The translations under genes and the position numbers were made by a program. 64,000 nt of DNA from CAZHPA01 sp964533945 (GTDB lineage: Bacteria; Bacillota; Clostridia; Lachnospirales; WRBF01), in assembly GCA_964533945.1 (NCBI GenBank), contig CAZHPA010000003.1, forward strand, positions 26,547-90,546, read 5' to 3'. This document shows positions 27,801 through 36,900 of the stretch, piece after piece. The stretch's first letter is position 1, and each line of letters opens with the position of its first letter. Below the pieces are notes generated by a model, which was not told the DNA's origin, ran no database searches, and was given only the letters and a program-made list of their open reading frames with translations.

Positions 27801-29053
27801 GGAACGTTCCTTCTGGAATTTGGCAAGTTAAGTGCGAACTTCCCGAATACGAAACTGCTTATAGCAATTGGCTGCCCGTTCCTCCCGAACAAAAAAATAT
27901 AAATATTGAAATGATTTCTAAAAAGAATCCTATCTTACAATGGTTTAATGTTTTTGAAAATTATGCTGAGATAGCGTTTGATAAATATATGGCTATAGAC
28001 AGCATTAATAACAACAGTATTAAATTAAGTGATAAAGACGGAGAAATTTTGTTTACAGTTCAAGCTATAGATGCACAAAATGGGCTTTGTAAAACTTTTA
28101 AATTAAGCTATTTAAACAATTACAACCCTCAAAGCGAAATAACTGTTACCATAAACGATTTAGCCAAAAGCTACGCACAAGCTAAAGCAAAAAACATTAC
28201 TATGGAATCAAGCTTAAAGCCCGAAATTAAAGAAATTTTAGCAGATGAAAACATTGAACTTGAATATGGCGAGCAATTAAACGAACAACTAATTGAAAAA
28301 ACAATTTCATTACTAACTTTTAATAATAGTTTAAGGCAAAAATCTATTACACCTATAGATTTATCTACATATGAATATGAAGTTTTATGCACTTCTTCGG
28401 ATGAAGATATAGTTGCTATTAACAGCATTTCCCCTGTGGATAAAAACGGAAATGTTAGGCTTGCTTTAATTCCAAACTTACCGGGGCAAGCAACTTTAAC
28501 GCTTTCTGTAAAAAATACAACTATTAAAAAAGAAATACCTATTAAAATACAATGGGGAAAACTTAAAGAAGAAAACTACAGCCAAAAAGCAACTTTAACA
28601 GGCAAAATTGAAAGCCAAAACCCAAACAGCAATACAACAATACAATTAAAACAAAATGATAAAGTTATATATTCAATCGAAACAAAAAGCAAAAGTTTTG
28701 AATTAAGCAATATTGAATATGGTATATATACACTTGAAATTACAAAGGCAGCACATACAAAATTCACTTTAAACAATATTGCTATTTACAGCGAAAATAT
28801 AGATTTAACACAACATGAAAAACCTGAAATTAGCTTAATCACTTTAAAGTGTGGAGATATTGACGAAAACGGAAATATAAACACTAACGACTTAAGCATT
28901 CTTTTATCTTTAAGCAACTTTAACAAATCGACCGAAGATGCCGTAAACAAGCTTGCAGACTTAGACGGCAGCGGCAACATAAATGCTGCAGACATTTCTA
29001 TTTTATTATCTAAAAATAACTTTAATTTACAAGGCTTAACATTAGAATATTAA
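24836..29053 (+). CDS. LRR / dockerin secreted protein
   Basis: 1405 residues. GTG start with AGGAGGGAG six bases upstream; signal peptide (about 1-24, VNVFA). LRR_5 repeats fill ~70-480. The middle (~480-930) has an Ig-like stretch and an unassigned helical part (YNGLLTSLMQYNSLLTNN). Residues ~932-1030 (DPSGYVYEAVHSNRLQDV ... YAWNVPSGIWQVK) look like a carboxypeptidase-regulatory/CARDB-type domain. A second small regulatory-like domain (~1240-1330) precedes the dockerin, which begins CGDIDENGN at ~1339. No catalytic domain is seen, so it is probably a binding or adhesive cargo protein. The SLH gene follows after 18 bases, so co-transcription is likely. Confidence 0.86.
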   Translation: MSKILSFTLATIVTVTTLVMSSVNVFATTQNATGLITATTNLKHLETLETPEISEILKTAEIKESKIIGQTNLWNGFKYIVDYLNDTVTIVEYIGISSKITVPSEIEGRKVIAIDDLVFSYLPKLQELVISEGVEIIGKFAFAYCENLTTATIPDSVLSIGDSAFYKCSKLTTITLSNNLEAIGEHMFYGCSSLQAIEIPNIVTTIGKGAFYNCSSLTELEIPSGVTQIDTATFYNCQSLQSIILPNGITNIGDSAFYKCENIAEIIIPDSVTSIGNGAFENCLSLTNMTIPEGVIIIGERAFFYCVGLGEIEISSTVESIGYGAFSKCLSLYYIDVDPNNVMFYSLSGVLFNRRHQTLIKFPAAKSDTIFTLLSYINIGNGAFEDCANLINVTLNPGFSIDIGQYAFADCTNLITINLPQDVNSIGTGAFRGCVNLTFVTIQNNEMRFGYDVFTNCYEDLTIKGEAGSTAQQYAQQNNIKFITEFSNELTIYTYETISSSSIAVSGSAPIIPGSVQIFVDEILVDTFLVNESGIYSGIITLNNAQNNSIYIIKAVSDSLSVQTKVVYSDFVPEITSLTVRHNNQRHELVSTSMATPILIFDSGLPLTFEIKFNDISEIDNVCIYSEVDGQLKRLKAAYDVKRNSYIASGFFDEEDKSYMPGKLTVKFSRKLPSYSIDINNVSHSSIYDSIVADNFKNATINTTKNQPEENISEAILIDGEQLTYTTTKQVLIEPDKKTAEQLLEEGYYLISGENDKALYFKLETNDATNELTSYIYIKDIAKTPLDDTISILTIKGETTPLFDLTVFIWHTTVSEMFIFNGRAVNLEEIENKIQTLPNQYNGLLTSLMQYNSLLTNNLQQQQILSSVFALTYPFTAQFIGIANEHCLLLENAAQQLFGLMIPNQISDQTVTQFIEEQYSLINLHTAIRYKMITDPSGYVYEAVHSNRLQDVKTTLYYKDNNGSAVIWDALEYEQQNPIYTNKEGEYAWNVPSGIWQVKCELPEYETAYSNWLPVPPEQKNINIEMISKKNPILQWFNVFENYAEIAFDKYMAIDSINNNSIKLSDKDGEILFTVQAIDAQNGLCKTFKLSYLNNYNPQSEITVTINDLAKSYAQAKAKNITMESSLKPEIKEILADENIELEYGEQLNEQLIEKTISLLTFNNSLRQKSITPIDLSTYEYEVLCTSSDEDIVAINSISPVDKNGNVRLALIPNLPGQATLTLSVKNTTIKKEIPIKIQWGKLKEENYSQKATLTGKIESQNPNSNTTIQLKQNDKVIYSIETKSKSFELSNIEYGIYTLEITKAAHTKFTLNNIAIYSENIDLTQHEKPEISLITLKCGDIDENGNINTNDLSILLSLSNFNKSTEDAVNKLADLDGSGNINAADISILLSKNNFNLQGLTLEY

Positions 29054-29071
29054 GAAGGAGGCAACACCTGA

Positions 29072-32000
29072 ATGAAGATAAAAAAAATTACGGCTGTTTT
29101 GCTTGTATTTGCTATGTTGTTTACTTTAATACCAGCAAATATTGCCTTTGCATCCGGTTCTGACTATGAAGTTAAAATTAAAGGTGCAATTGATAGCCAA
29201 AACAAAAAGGACGGCAAAGATACTTTTGCTATTGATTTTCAAGTTAAAACCTTAAATGGCAAAAAACTTGGAAACGTTCAAGTTGCATTTATAGCTTTTG
29301 ACTACAATGTATTTGATTTTACTATGTGGGACGCAAGTAGTAACACTTCTGTGGAAGCTTGGGTTAAAGAACGAAAAGGAGAAGATATTACAGGTAACAA
29401 GCTTGTTAATATTACTAAATTGAGAATAAGTCAAGCTGAAGATGACTTAGATTGGGGCGATGAAGCAGATATTGCTCTTAACAAAAGCGCTAATATAGGA
29501 TATATTTTATTTAGACCAATATGTGCATCTTCAGAAATTGAATACGCTGATTTTACAACATTGCAAAAAATTAGGCTTGCTTTTAAAGACGGAAAATCAG
29601 CAAGTGATATAAAAAGAGATTCTATAAGATTTGCTACTTACGAAGAAGCAGACAAATATAATCAAAATTCTATTGTGCTTATAGGCGACGGCACAGACGA
29701 TTTTAAATATGGAACTTTATTAAAAGGTGGCACCCCAACACCAGAAAACGACACGCTTTTAACTACTCCAACAATGGATATTCCATACGCAAAACCAATA
29801 CTTCAAAGCATAGTTGCTCCTGCAGCAATAACAAAACCAAACGGAACAGCTAAAACAGCAGAAGCATTGGAACTTCCAACGCAAGTAACATTGCAACTAA
29901 ACAACAGCACAACTGCTAACGCTAATGTTAGTTGGGATGTTGCAAGTGCAAGCTATGACCCAAGCATTAAAACTTCACAAACATTTGCGGTAAGCGGAAC
30001 TGTAACATTACCAAACGATGTTCAAAATACAAATAGCGTACCTTTAACTGTTTCGGTAAATGTGACAGTATTAGAAGAAACAGTTGATATTACTATAACA
30101 GCTCCAACATTTGAAAAAGTTACATACAAAGATGCTCAACCTGCAGCAAAAAGCATAACTATATCAAATAATTCAGATGAAGATATTATAGTATCAAAAA
30201 TTGAAATTTCATCAGGAAATATGTTTGAATTAGGCGGAACTACAGAAAATATTACAGTTCCTGCTAAACAAAGTGTTTCAACAACAACAATTGAACCGCA
30301 ACCTAGCATTTCGGCAGGAACTCATACAGCAACTATTACAGCAACATATAAAACAACAAAAGCTGCAACAGCAAATGTTTCAATTGAAGTTGACAAAAAA
30401 GTACTAACAGTTTCAGATGGTACTTTTGCCGTAACTAAAGCTTACGACAAAACAACTTCAGCCGGAACCCAAAGCGGAAGCCTTGAATTAGGCGAAGAAG
30501 GCATTACCGTTGAAGTAACTGCTGTTGGCGCATACGCAGATGCAAATGCTGGCAACGACAAAACTGTTAGCTTAACATTAGGTAATTTAACAGGCAACGG
30601 CAGCTCGAACTACGCGCTTTCAAGCAACACATATTCATTTACAAAAGCAAGCATTACACCTAAACAAATTAGTGCAGTTACAGACGGCAACTTTGCAGTA
30701 ACTAAAGCTTACGACACAACAACAGCTGCAGGAACAGCAACAGGCAAGCTTACTTTAACAGGCATTTTAGGGGGCGATGTTGTTGAAATTGAAACTACTG
30801 TTGGCGCATATGCAGATGCAAACGTTGGCAACAACAAAGCGGTTGTATTAACTTTAGGCGAACTACAAGGCGCTAGTAAAGACAACTATGTTAAAGATTC
30901 TGCATTAACAACATATAACTTTACAAAAGCAGCAATTACAAAAGCAACAGCAACATACGTAATTGGCAATCAATCAATTAAAGTTGGTGGTGCAATTGCT
31001 AAACCTCAAACTGCAACAGGCATTAATGAAGAAGCAATAAGCGGAACTTTAACATTAAAAGACGGAAATAACGTTATAACAGAAGATACAATTAAAAACT
31101 ATCCTTTAAATACAAGCAAAACGTTAACATACCAATTTGCCCATACTAACGCAAATTACAACAGCCCAATTACAGGTAGCTTTACGCTTACAGTAACCGA
31201 AGGTGAACCTCAAAACATTACGTTTGCACAAGATACGCCCACAACCAAAGTTTACGGAAGCAGTAAATTTACAGTTACAGCAACTAATGATAAAGCTGAC
31301 GGAAACCCAGTAACTTTTGAAAGCAGCAATGTAAACGTTGCAACTATTAATGCAACAACAGGCGAAGTTGAAATTAAAGGTGCAGGAACAACTACAATAA
31401 CAGCAAAAGCCGCAGCAAAACCGGGTGTTTATGCAGCAGGAAGCAAAACTCATGCATTAACAGTTACAGCTAAAGACTTAACATCGGAAGGCATTTCAAT
31501 AGGTAATGTTAGCGGAACGTTTACGTATTCAGGAAACGAGCATAAGCCAACTGTTACCGTAACAGATTCAAAAGCAACAATTGCTTCAGGCGATTATACA
31601 TTTACTTACCAAAACAACAGAAACGCAGGAACGGCTAAAGTTATTGTAACAGGAACACGCAACTACAAAGGCACAGTTGAAAAAACATTTACAATTAGCA
31701 AAGCAAGTCAAACAACACCTGTAATTGTAACATTATCTAGCCAAAATGTTACTATGCCATATAACAGCGTATACGCTACGGCATCAGGCGGAAACGGCAC
31801 AGGAACTTTTAGATACTATAGCAGCAATACTTCCGTTGCAACAATTAACGAAACTACAGGCACAATTACTTTAATATCTAGAGGACAAACAAATATAACA
31901 GCAATCCGCTTAGAAGATACAAATTACAATACATCTGCCTATAGCTCTGCTGTAACGTTAAATGTTCTTGAAAGAGTTGACCTAAACGTTCAATTGGCCA

Positions 32001-33850
32001 AAAACAAGCCAAACCAAAATAAAGTTACATTATCAAACTTGCAAAGGGTTTCTTCATCAAATAACTTTACTATTACTTTAACAGCATCAGAAGCTCTTGA
32101 AAATTTTGACCTTTCCGGTAGAGGAAACGGCGCATGGGTAGGGGTTTTAATTAGCAGATTAAACGAATCAGATGCTAGAAACTTATATATTAAAACAAGC
32201 CAAAGCGGAATATATAGTAGAGTTACAAGCGACGACATATCAGAAGCATTTAATGCAGGAGCATTAAGCGACAGTCAAATTGTATATTGGTTTAAAGCAA
32301 GCCAATCCGGAACGTACGACTTCTATATTGCAGATGACCCTTACGGAAGAAATGAATCCAAGTTATCTATAGACTTTAAAACATTGCATAAAGTAACAAT
32401 AAATGCCGGAACAGGCGGAACGATAACTAGAGGAGTAACAGGCTACTACAACAACGGAACAGGCATTTCAATTAGCGCATCAGCAAACAACGGCTATCGC
32501 TTTAAAAATTGGACAACAAGCAACGGTGGAACTTTCACAAGTTCAACCAGCTCAAGTACAACATTTACTGTTCCTAGAAACGACACAACAATTACAGCAA
32601 ACTTTGAATATATAGGAACTAGCAGTTCTGGTTCATCTAGTTCAAGTTCTAGTTCTTCTAGTTCTTCTGGTTCTTCTAGTTCATCTAGTTCAAATTCAAC
32701 AAGTACTTCTGCAACAAGCACAGAAGCTAAAATAAATGCTGCTGGCGAAGGTTCAACCGTTACAATTGATGCACAAAGCAACACAACTTTATCAAGTAAT
32801 TCGCTTGCTACATTAAAAGGAAGAGATGTAACATTAGTTTTAAAAATGAATGGCTACAGCTGGAGTATTAACGGAAAAGACGTTACATCTTCAAGTTCTG
32901 CTGTAAACTTAAAGCTTACCAAAACTTCTGAACAAGAAATTTCAACAGCTGTAGAAGATAAAGATTTAGTTCAACTTAATCTTGCGCATAATGGTGAAAT
33001 GCCTTTTAAAGCAACATTAATTTTACCGCTTAATATAGAAAACAAAGGAAAACAAGTATTTTTAAGCAAATACAACGAAACAGGCAAAAAATTAGCTTAT
33101 GTTTCAACTGCAAAAGTTGATGAAAGCGGAAACGTTAAATTCGACTTTGCAAGCGGCTCAAAATATGCTGTAACTACCCATATAATAAAAGGCATGACAG
33201 TTAAAGAAAAAGCACCAAGCAACTCTTTATCATATGTTCCATATTATATGGAAGGAAGCAATGCCGTTGTCATTAAAAACAGCACAATTAAAAATGGCAC
33301 GTTAACATTCGTTGCACCAAAAACAGCGGTTTACGGATATAAAAACAACGTTAAAAACTTCAGTGATATTTCAGAGCATTGGTCTAAAGACAACATAACA
33401 TTTGTTGTTTCCAGAGAATTATTTGCAGGTGTTGGTGATAACAAATTTGCTCCAAACGACACTATGACAAGAGCAATGTTTATTACAGTTTTAGGCAGAC
33501 TTTATGACGTTGACACAAAGAAATACGATAACAGCACATGGTATTCTGCTTATATGGAATGGGCTGAAAAAGAAAACATAATAGAAAAAGGCTTTACGCA
33601 TGACAAAGCAATTTCAAGGGAAGAAATGGCAGTTATAATTGCAAAACTTGCTAAAGGTTCTTTAAAACCAGTTAATGCTGAAGTTAACTTTAAAGATAGC
33701 AATAAAATTTCAGCTTCGGCAATAGATTATATTAAAGCAGTTCAAAAAGCAGGCATAATTTCCGGAAGAACAGACGGAACATTCGACCCCGAAGGCACAG
33801 CAACAAGAGCAGAAGTTAGCATTGTTTTAAGAAAATTAATTGAAAATTAA
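29072..33850 (+). CDS. SLH-anchored multi-domain surface protein with cohesin-like N-terminal domain
   Basis: 1592 residues. Signal peptide (~1-27). Residues ~30-215 form a predicted beta-sandwich: DTFAIDFQVKTLNGKKLGNV, AFIAFDYNVFDFT, then IGYILFRPI and TLQKIRLAFKDGKS. This layout recalls cohesins and the N-terminal domains of other large clostridial SLH proteins. Then come a Big-type domain (~245-345), two YDG-type repeats (~442-620, AVTKAYDKTT), Big_2-like domains (~705-965), an InlB-type repeat (~1106-1175), a pure Ser linker (~1185-1212) and three SLH motifs (~1428-1592). SLH motifs bind secondary cell-wall polymer. It sits among dockerin genes and is the obvious candidate anchor for them, but cohesin identity is not proven. 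Confidence 0.85.
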   Translation: MKIKKITAVLLVFAMLFTLIPANIAFASGSDYEVKIKGAIDSQNKKDGKDTFAIDFQVKTLNGKKLGNVQVAFIAFDYNVFDFTMWDASSNTSVEAWVKERKGEDITGNKLVNITKLRISQAEDDLDWGDEADIALNKSANIGYILFRPICASSEIEYADFTTLQKIRLAFKDGKSASDIKRDSIRFATYEEADKYNQNSIVLIGDGTDDFKYGTLLKGGTPTPENDTLLTTPTMDIPYAKPILQSIVAPAAITKPNGTAKTAEALELPTQVTLQLNNSTTANANVSWDVASASYDPSIKTSQTFAVSGTVTLPNDVQNTNSVPLTVSVNVTVLEETVDITITAPTFEKVTYKDAQPAAKSITISNNSDEDIIVSKIEISSGNMFELGGTTENITVPAKQSVSTTTIEPQPSISAGTHTATITATYKTTKAATANVSIEVDKKVLTVSDGTFAVTKAYDKTTSAGTQSGSLELGEEGITVEVTAVGAYADANAGNDKTVSLTLGNLTGNGSSNYALSSNTYSFTKASITPKQISAVTDGNFAVTKAYDTTTAAGTATGKLTLTGILGGDVVEIETTVGAYADANVGNNKAVVLTLGELQGASKDNYVKDSALTTYNFTKAAITKATATYVIGNQSIKVGGAIAKPQTATGINEEAISGTLTLKDGNNVITEDTIKNYPLNTSKTLTYQFAHTNANYNSPITGSFTLTVTEGEPQNITFAQDTPTTKVYGSSKFTVTATNDKADGNPVTFESSNVNVATINATTGEVEIKGAGTTTITAKAAAKPGVYAAGSKTHALTVTAKDLTSEGISIGNVSGTFTYSGNEHKPTVTVTDSKATIASGDYTFTYQNNRNAGTAKVIVTGTRNYKGTVEKTFTISKASQTTPVIVTLSSQNVTMPYNSVYATASGGNGTGTFRYYSSNTSVATINETTGTITLISRGQTNITAIRLEDTNYNTSAYSSAVTLNVLERVDLNVQLAKNKPNQNKVTLSNLQRVSSSNNFTITLTASEALENFDLSGRGNGAWVGVLISRLNESDARNLYIKTSQSGIYSRVTSDDISEAFNAGALSDSQIVYWFKASQSGTYDFYIADDPYGRNESKLSIDFKTLHKVTINAGTGGTITRGVTGYYNNGTGISISASANNGYRFKNWTTSNGGTFTSSTSSSTTFTVPRNDTTITANFEYIGTSSSGSSSSSSSSSSSSGSSSSSSSNSTSTSATSTEAKINAAGEGSTVTIDAQSNTTLSSNSLATLKGRDVTLVLKMNGYSWSINGKDVTSSSSAVNLKLTKTSEQEISTAVEDKDLVQLNLAHNGEMPFKATLILPLNIENKGKQVFLSKYNETGKKLAYVSTAKVDESGNVKFDFASGSKYAVTTHIIKGMTVKEKAPSNSLSYVPYYMEGSNAVVIKNSTIKNGTLTFVAPKTAVYGYKNNVKNFSDISEHWSKDNITFVVSRELFAGVGDNKFAPNDTMTRAMFITVLGRLYDVDTKKYDNSTWYSAYMEWAEKENIIEKGFTHDKAISREEMAVIIAKLAKGSLKPVNAEVNFKDSNKISASAIDYIKAVQKAGIISGRTDGTFDPEGTATRAEVSIVLRKLIEN

Positions 33851-33857
33851 TAATGTT

Positions 33858-33888
33858 CAGCCCTCCTTAGCTAAATTTTGGGGGGCTG
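33858..33888 (+). terminator. Intercistronic hairpin after the SLH gene
   Basis: CAGCCCTCC (33858-33866) pairs with GGGGGGCTG (33880-33888), one G-U pair. Only a weak T-stretch (TTATTAG) follows, so partial read-through into the protease gene is likely. Confidence 0.5.
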
Positions 33889-33914
33889 TTATTAGCGAAA
33901 GGATGGAAAAATGT

Positions 33915-36900
33915 ATGGTTAAACTTATAGCTAAAAGTGTTTTAATTACTTTAGCAATATTAACCCTTTTTGTTAATGTATATGCAACTCCTGCCTCCCC
34001 TCAGCCTTTTGATGCAATTCAATCAGACGGAACTGCAATTAAAATTAAAGGCTACGGCGATGAATATTTTAATTGGTACGAAGATATGCAAGGAAATGTA
34101 GTTGAATATAATTTCAAGTCATCTGATTGGTGCTACGCTTATATTTCAGAAGGCAAATTATTGCCTACTTCTGTTCCGGTTAACAGTAAGTTAAAAGTTA
34201 AAAGCTTAGAAAGAAAAGACTTAACGCCTTTAATTGAAAACATTGACCGTTCGTCACTCGAACAAACGGCTAAAATTAATTATCCGCCATATTCGCCTTT
34301 TACTCCAGATGTTTTAAATGATTTAGATGAATCAAGAGAACCAAAACAAGACTTACTAGTTCTTTTAATTGAATTTAAAGACGTAAAGTTAACAAAAGAT
34401 ATTAACTATTGGAAGCAACATTATTTTAATAGCCAAATTAAAAGTGTTAACGGCTATTACGAAGAAGTGTCGAAAGGCAAGCAAAGTTTTAACCCTGTTT
34501 TGTTTGCCACAAAAGCTAAAACGTTTGAAGACCAAAATGGTAATATTATACAATTAGAAGACGGTGTTGCAAAAGTTACCCTTAACCAAAATCACCATGG
34601 AATAAATAACAGAACTGCCATAACCAATGAAATTAAAGAGGCTTTTAATATTGCTAAAGACTATATAGATTTTAGCGTTTATGAAAATTATTACGGTTAC
34701 ATAAAGCAAGAGGAGCTTAGTGTTTCAACAGTAATTGCCGGCTGGGAAGAATCAAATTCGGCTAATGCAAGTAAAAGTAATACAACATGGGCATTCGCAA
34801 GACGAGTTGTTGCCGGAAACAGCATGGTAACGGTTAGACTTGAAGATTCAGAGCAATCTGAGCAACATCGTGTTGAATTGTTAAGTTTTGCAACGCAAGG
34901 GGAAATATATTCTGGCAACGAATTAAATGATAAAGCACAACCTATGGGCGTTGGTGTTACAGTTCACGAGCTTGGACACGTTTTGGGGCTTCCTGACCTT
35001 TATGACTATGGTATGGATTCCGAAGGAATTGGGGCATATAGCTTAATGGGAAGTGGCAATTGGGGAAAAGCAGAAAATGACACTATACCCGGACAAACGC
35101 CGGTTCATTTAGATGCATGGTCTAAAATAGCCCTTGGGTTTGTTGAACCAACAACAATTAAAGGCGACAGCGAAATATTTAACGACTATATTTTAAATAG
35201 CTTTGATGCGGAAAACTACAACGTTTTAAAAGTTACAAGCAGCGCTGACGAAAATCAATATTTCTTACTTGAAAACCGCCAAAAAACAGGATACGATGAA
35301 GGCTTGTTCAACCATACAGAAAATTCTGGTATTTTAATTTATCATGTTGATGAAAAAGTTCCGACAACACTTATGAAAAGCTTTGTTAACGACAATAAGT
35401 ATCATAAATATATTGATGTCGAAGAAGCGAACGGAAGCAGTCAATTAGATAGTGTTATTTGGGGTCGTTATTCAAACCATTTTTTTAGCGAAACACAAAA
35501 TACATTTTCTGAAAGCACTACTCTAAATTCAAACTTTTATATTCAAACAGAAGGAACGCATGAAGCCATAGCAGGAATAGATGATAGAGAATGCCATTTG
35601 CAGGAAATTAAAAGCGGAATAAATTTGTTTATAAAATCTCCTTCACAACAAAGTATGTCAATTACAATTGGACTTTCCAATTTTTCATATAAAATAAATG
35701 ATGACGATGAAACTGTTTCAATTACAAAGTATAACGGGAATGACGAAGTTGTTATAATCCCTTCAAAAATAGATGGAAAAAACATTACAGTTATTGAAGA
35801 TGGCGCATTTTTAGGATGCGATAACTTACAAGGTGTTAAAGTTTTTGAAGATAACTTAAACTATTCATCGGAAGATGGCGTATTGTATAATAAAGACAAA
35901 ACTGCTTTAGTTAAGTTTCCGCAAGCAAAGGAAACGGCGCAATTTGCAATTTTAGAAAGCATAACTGAAATTGGAAGCAATGCATTTTACGGTTGTTCTG
36001 GGCTAAATTCATTGGAAATACCAAAAAACGTTGTTAGTATTGGAGAAAATGCTTTTGCAAACTGCCCTAATTTAAAAATTTACTGCTATGAAAACTCCTA
36101 TGCGCATGAATATGCAAAAGCTAATGAAGTTCCATATGAAGTAATATATGAAGTTAACTTGAATGATTGGGAATATACTATTAACGAAAATAGCGTCACT
36201 ATAAACAACTATATAGGGCAAAGCTTAAAAACTATAGTTCCAGATGAAATAGATGGAAAACCCGTTACAATTATTGGAAGCTTTGCATTTGCCAACAACA
36301 TTAACCTAGTTTCAATTGAAATTCCTGAATGCATAACAGTTATTGAAGAAAGTGCATTTTTTGGCTGTGAAAACTTAATTGATGTAAATATTCCGCAAAA
36401 CGTAATAGAAATTAGTTCTCAATTATTTGAAAACTGTTTAAGCTTAGAAACTATAGTTATTCCTGAAAGCATAACTTCTATTGGAAGTAGAGCGTTTGCA
36501 AACTGTAAAAGCTTACTTTCTATACCAATTCCAGAGAACGTAACGATTATTGAAGAAGGTGCATTCTTCAGCTGTGAAAAGTTAACCAATGTAAATATTC
36601 CAGAAGGCATAACAGAAATTAGCTTCCAATTATTTGAAAACTGTTTAAGCTTAGAGGCAATAGTTATTCCTGAAAGCGTAACTTCTATTGGCAGCAGAGC
36701 GTTTGCAAATTGCAAAAGTTTGTCTTCTGTAGAAATTCCGGAAAGTGTAACAATTATTAAATCAGGTGCATTTTTCACCTGTGAAAACTTAATATTTATA
36801 GAACTTCCAGAACAATTAGAACAAATTGAAAATTCAGCTTTTTTAAATTGCTTTAAGTTAAGTTCTATTGTTATTCCGCAGCGTGTAACCACTATAGATA

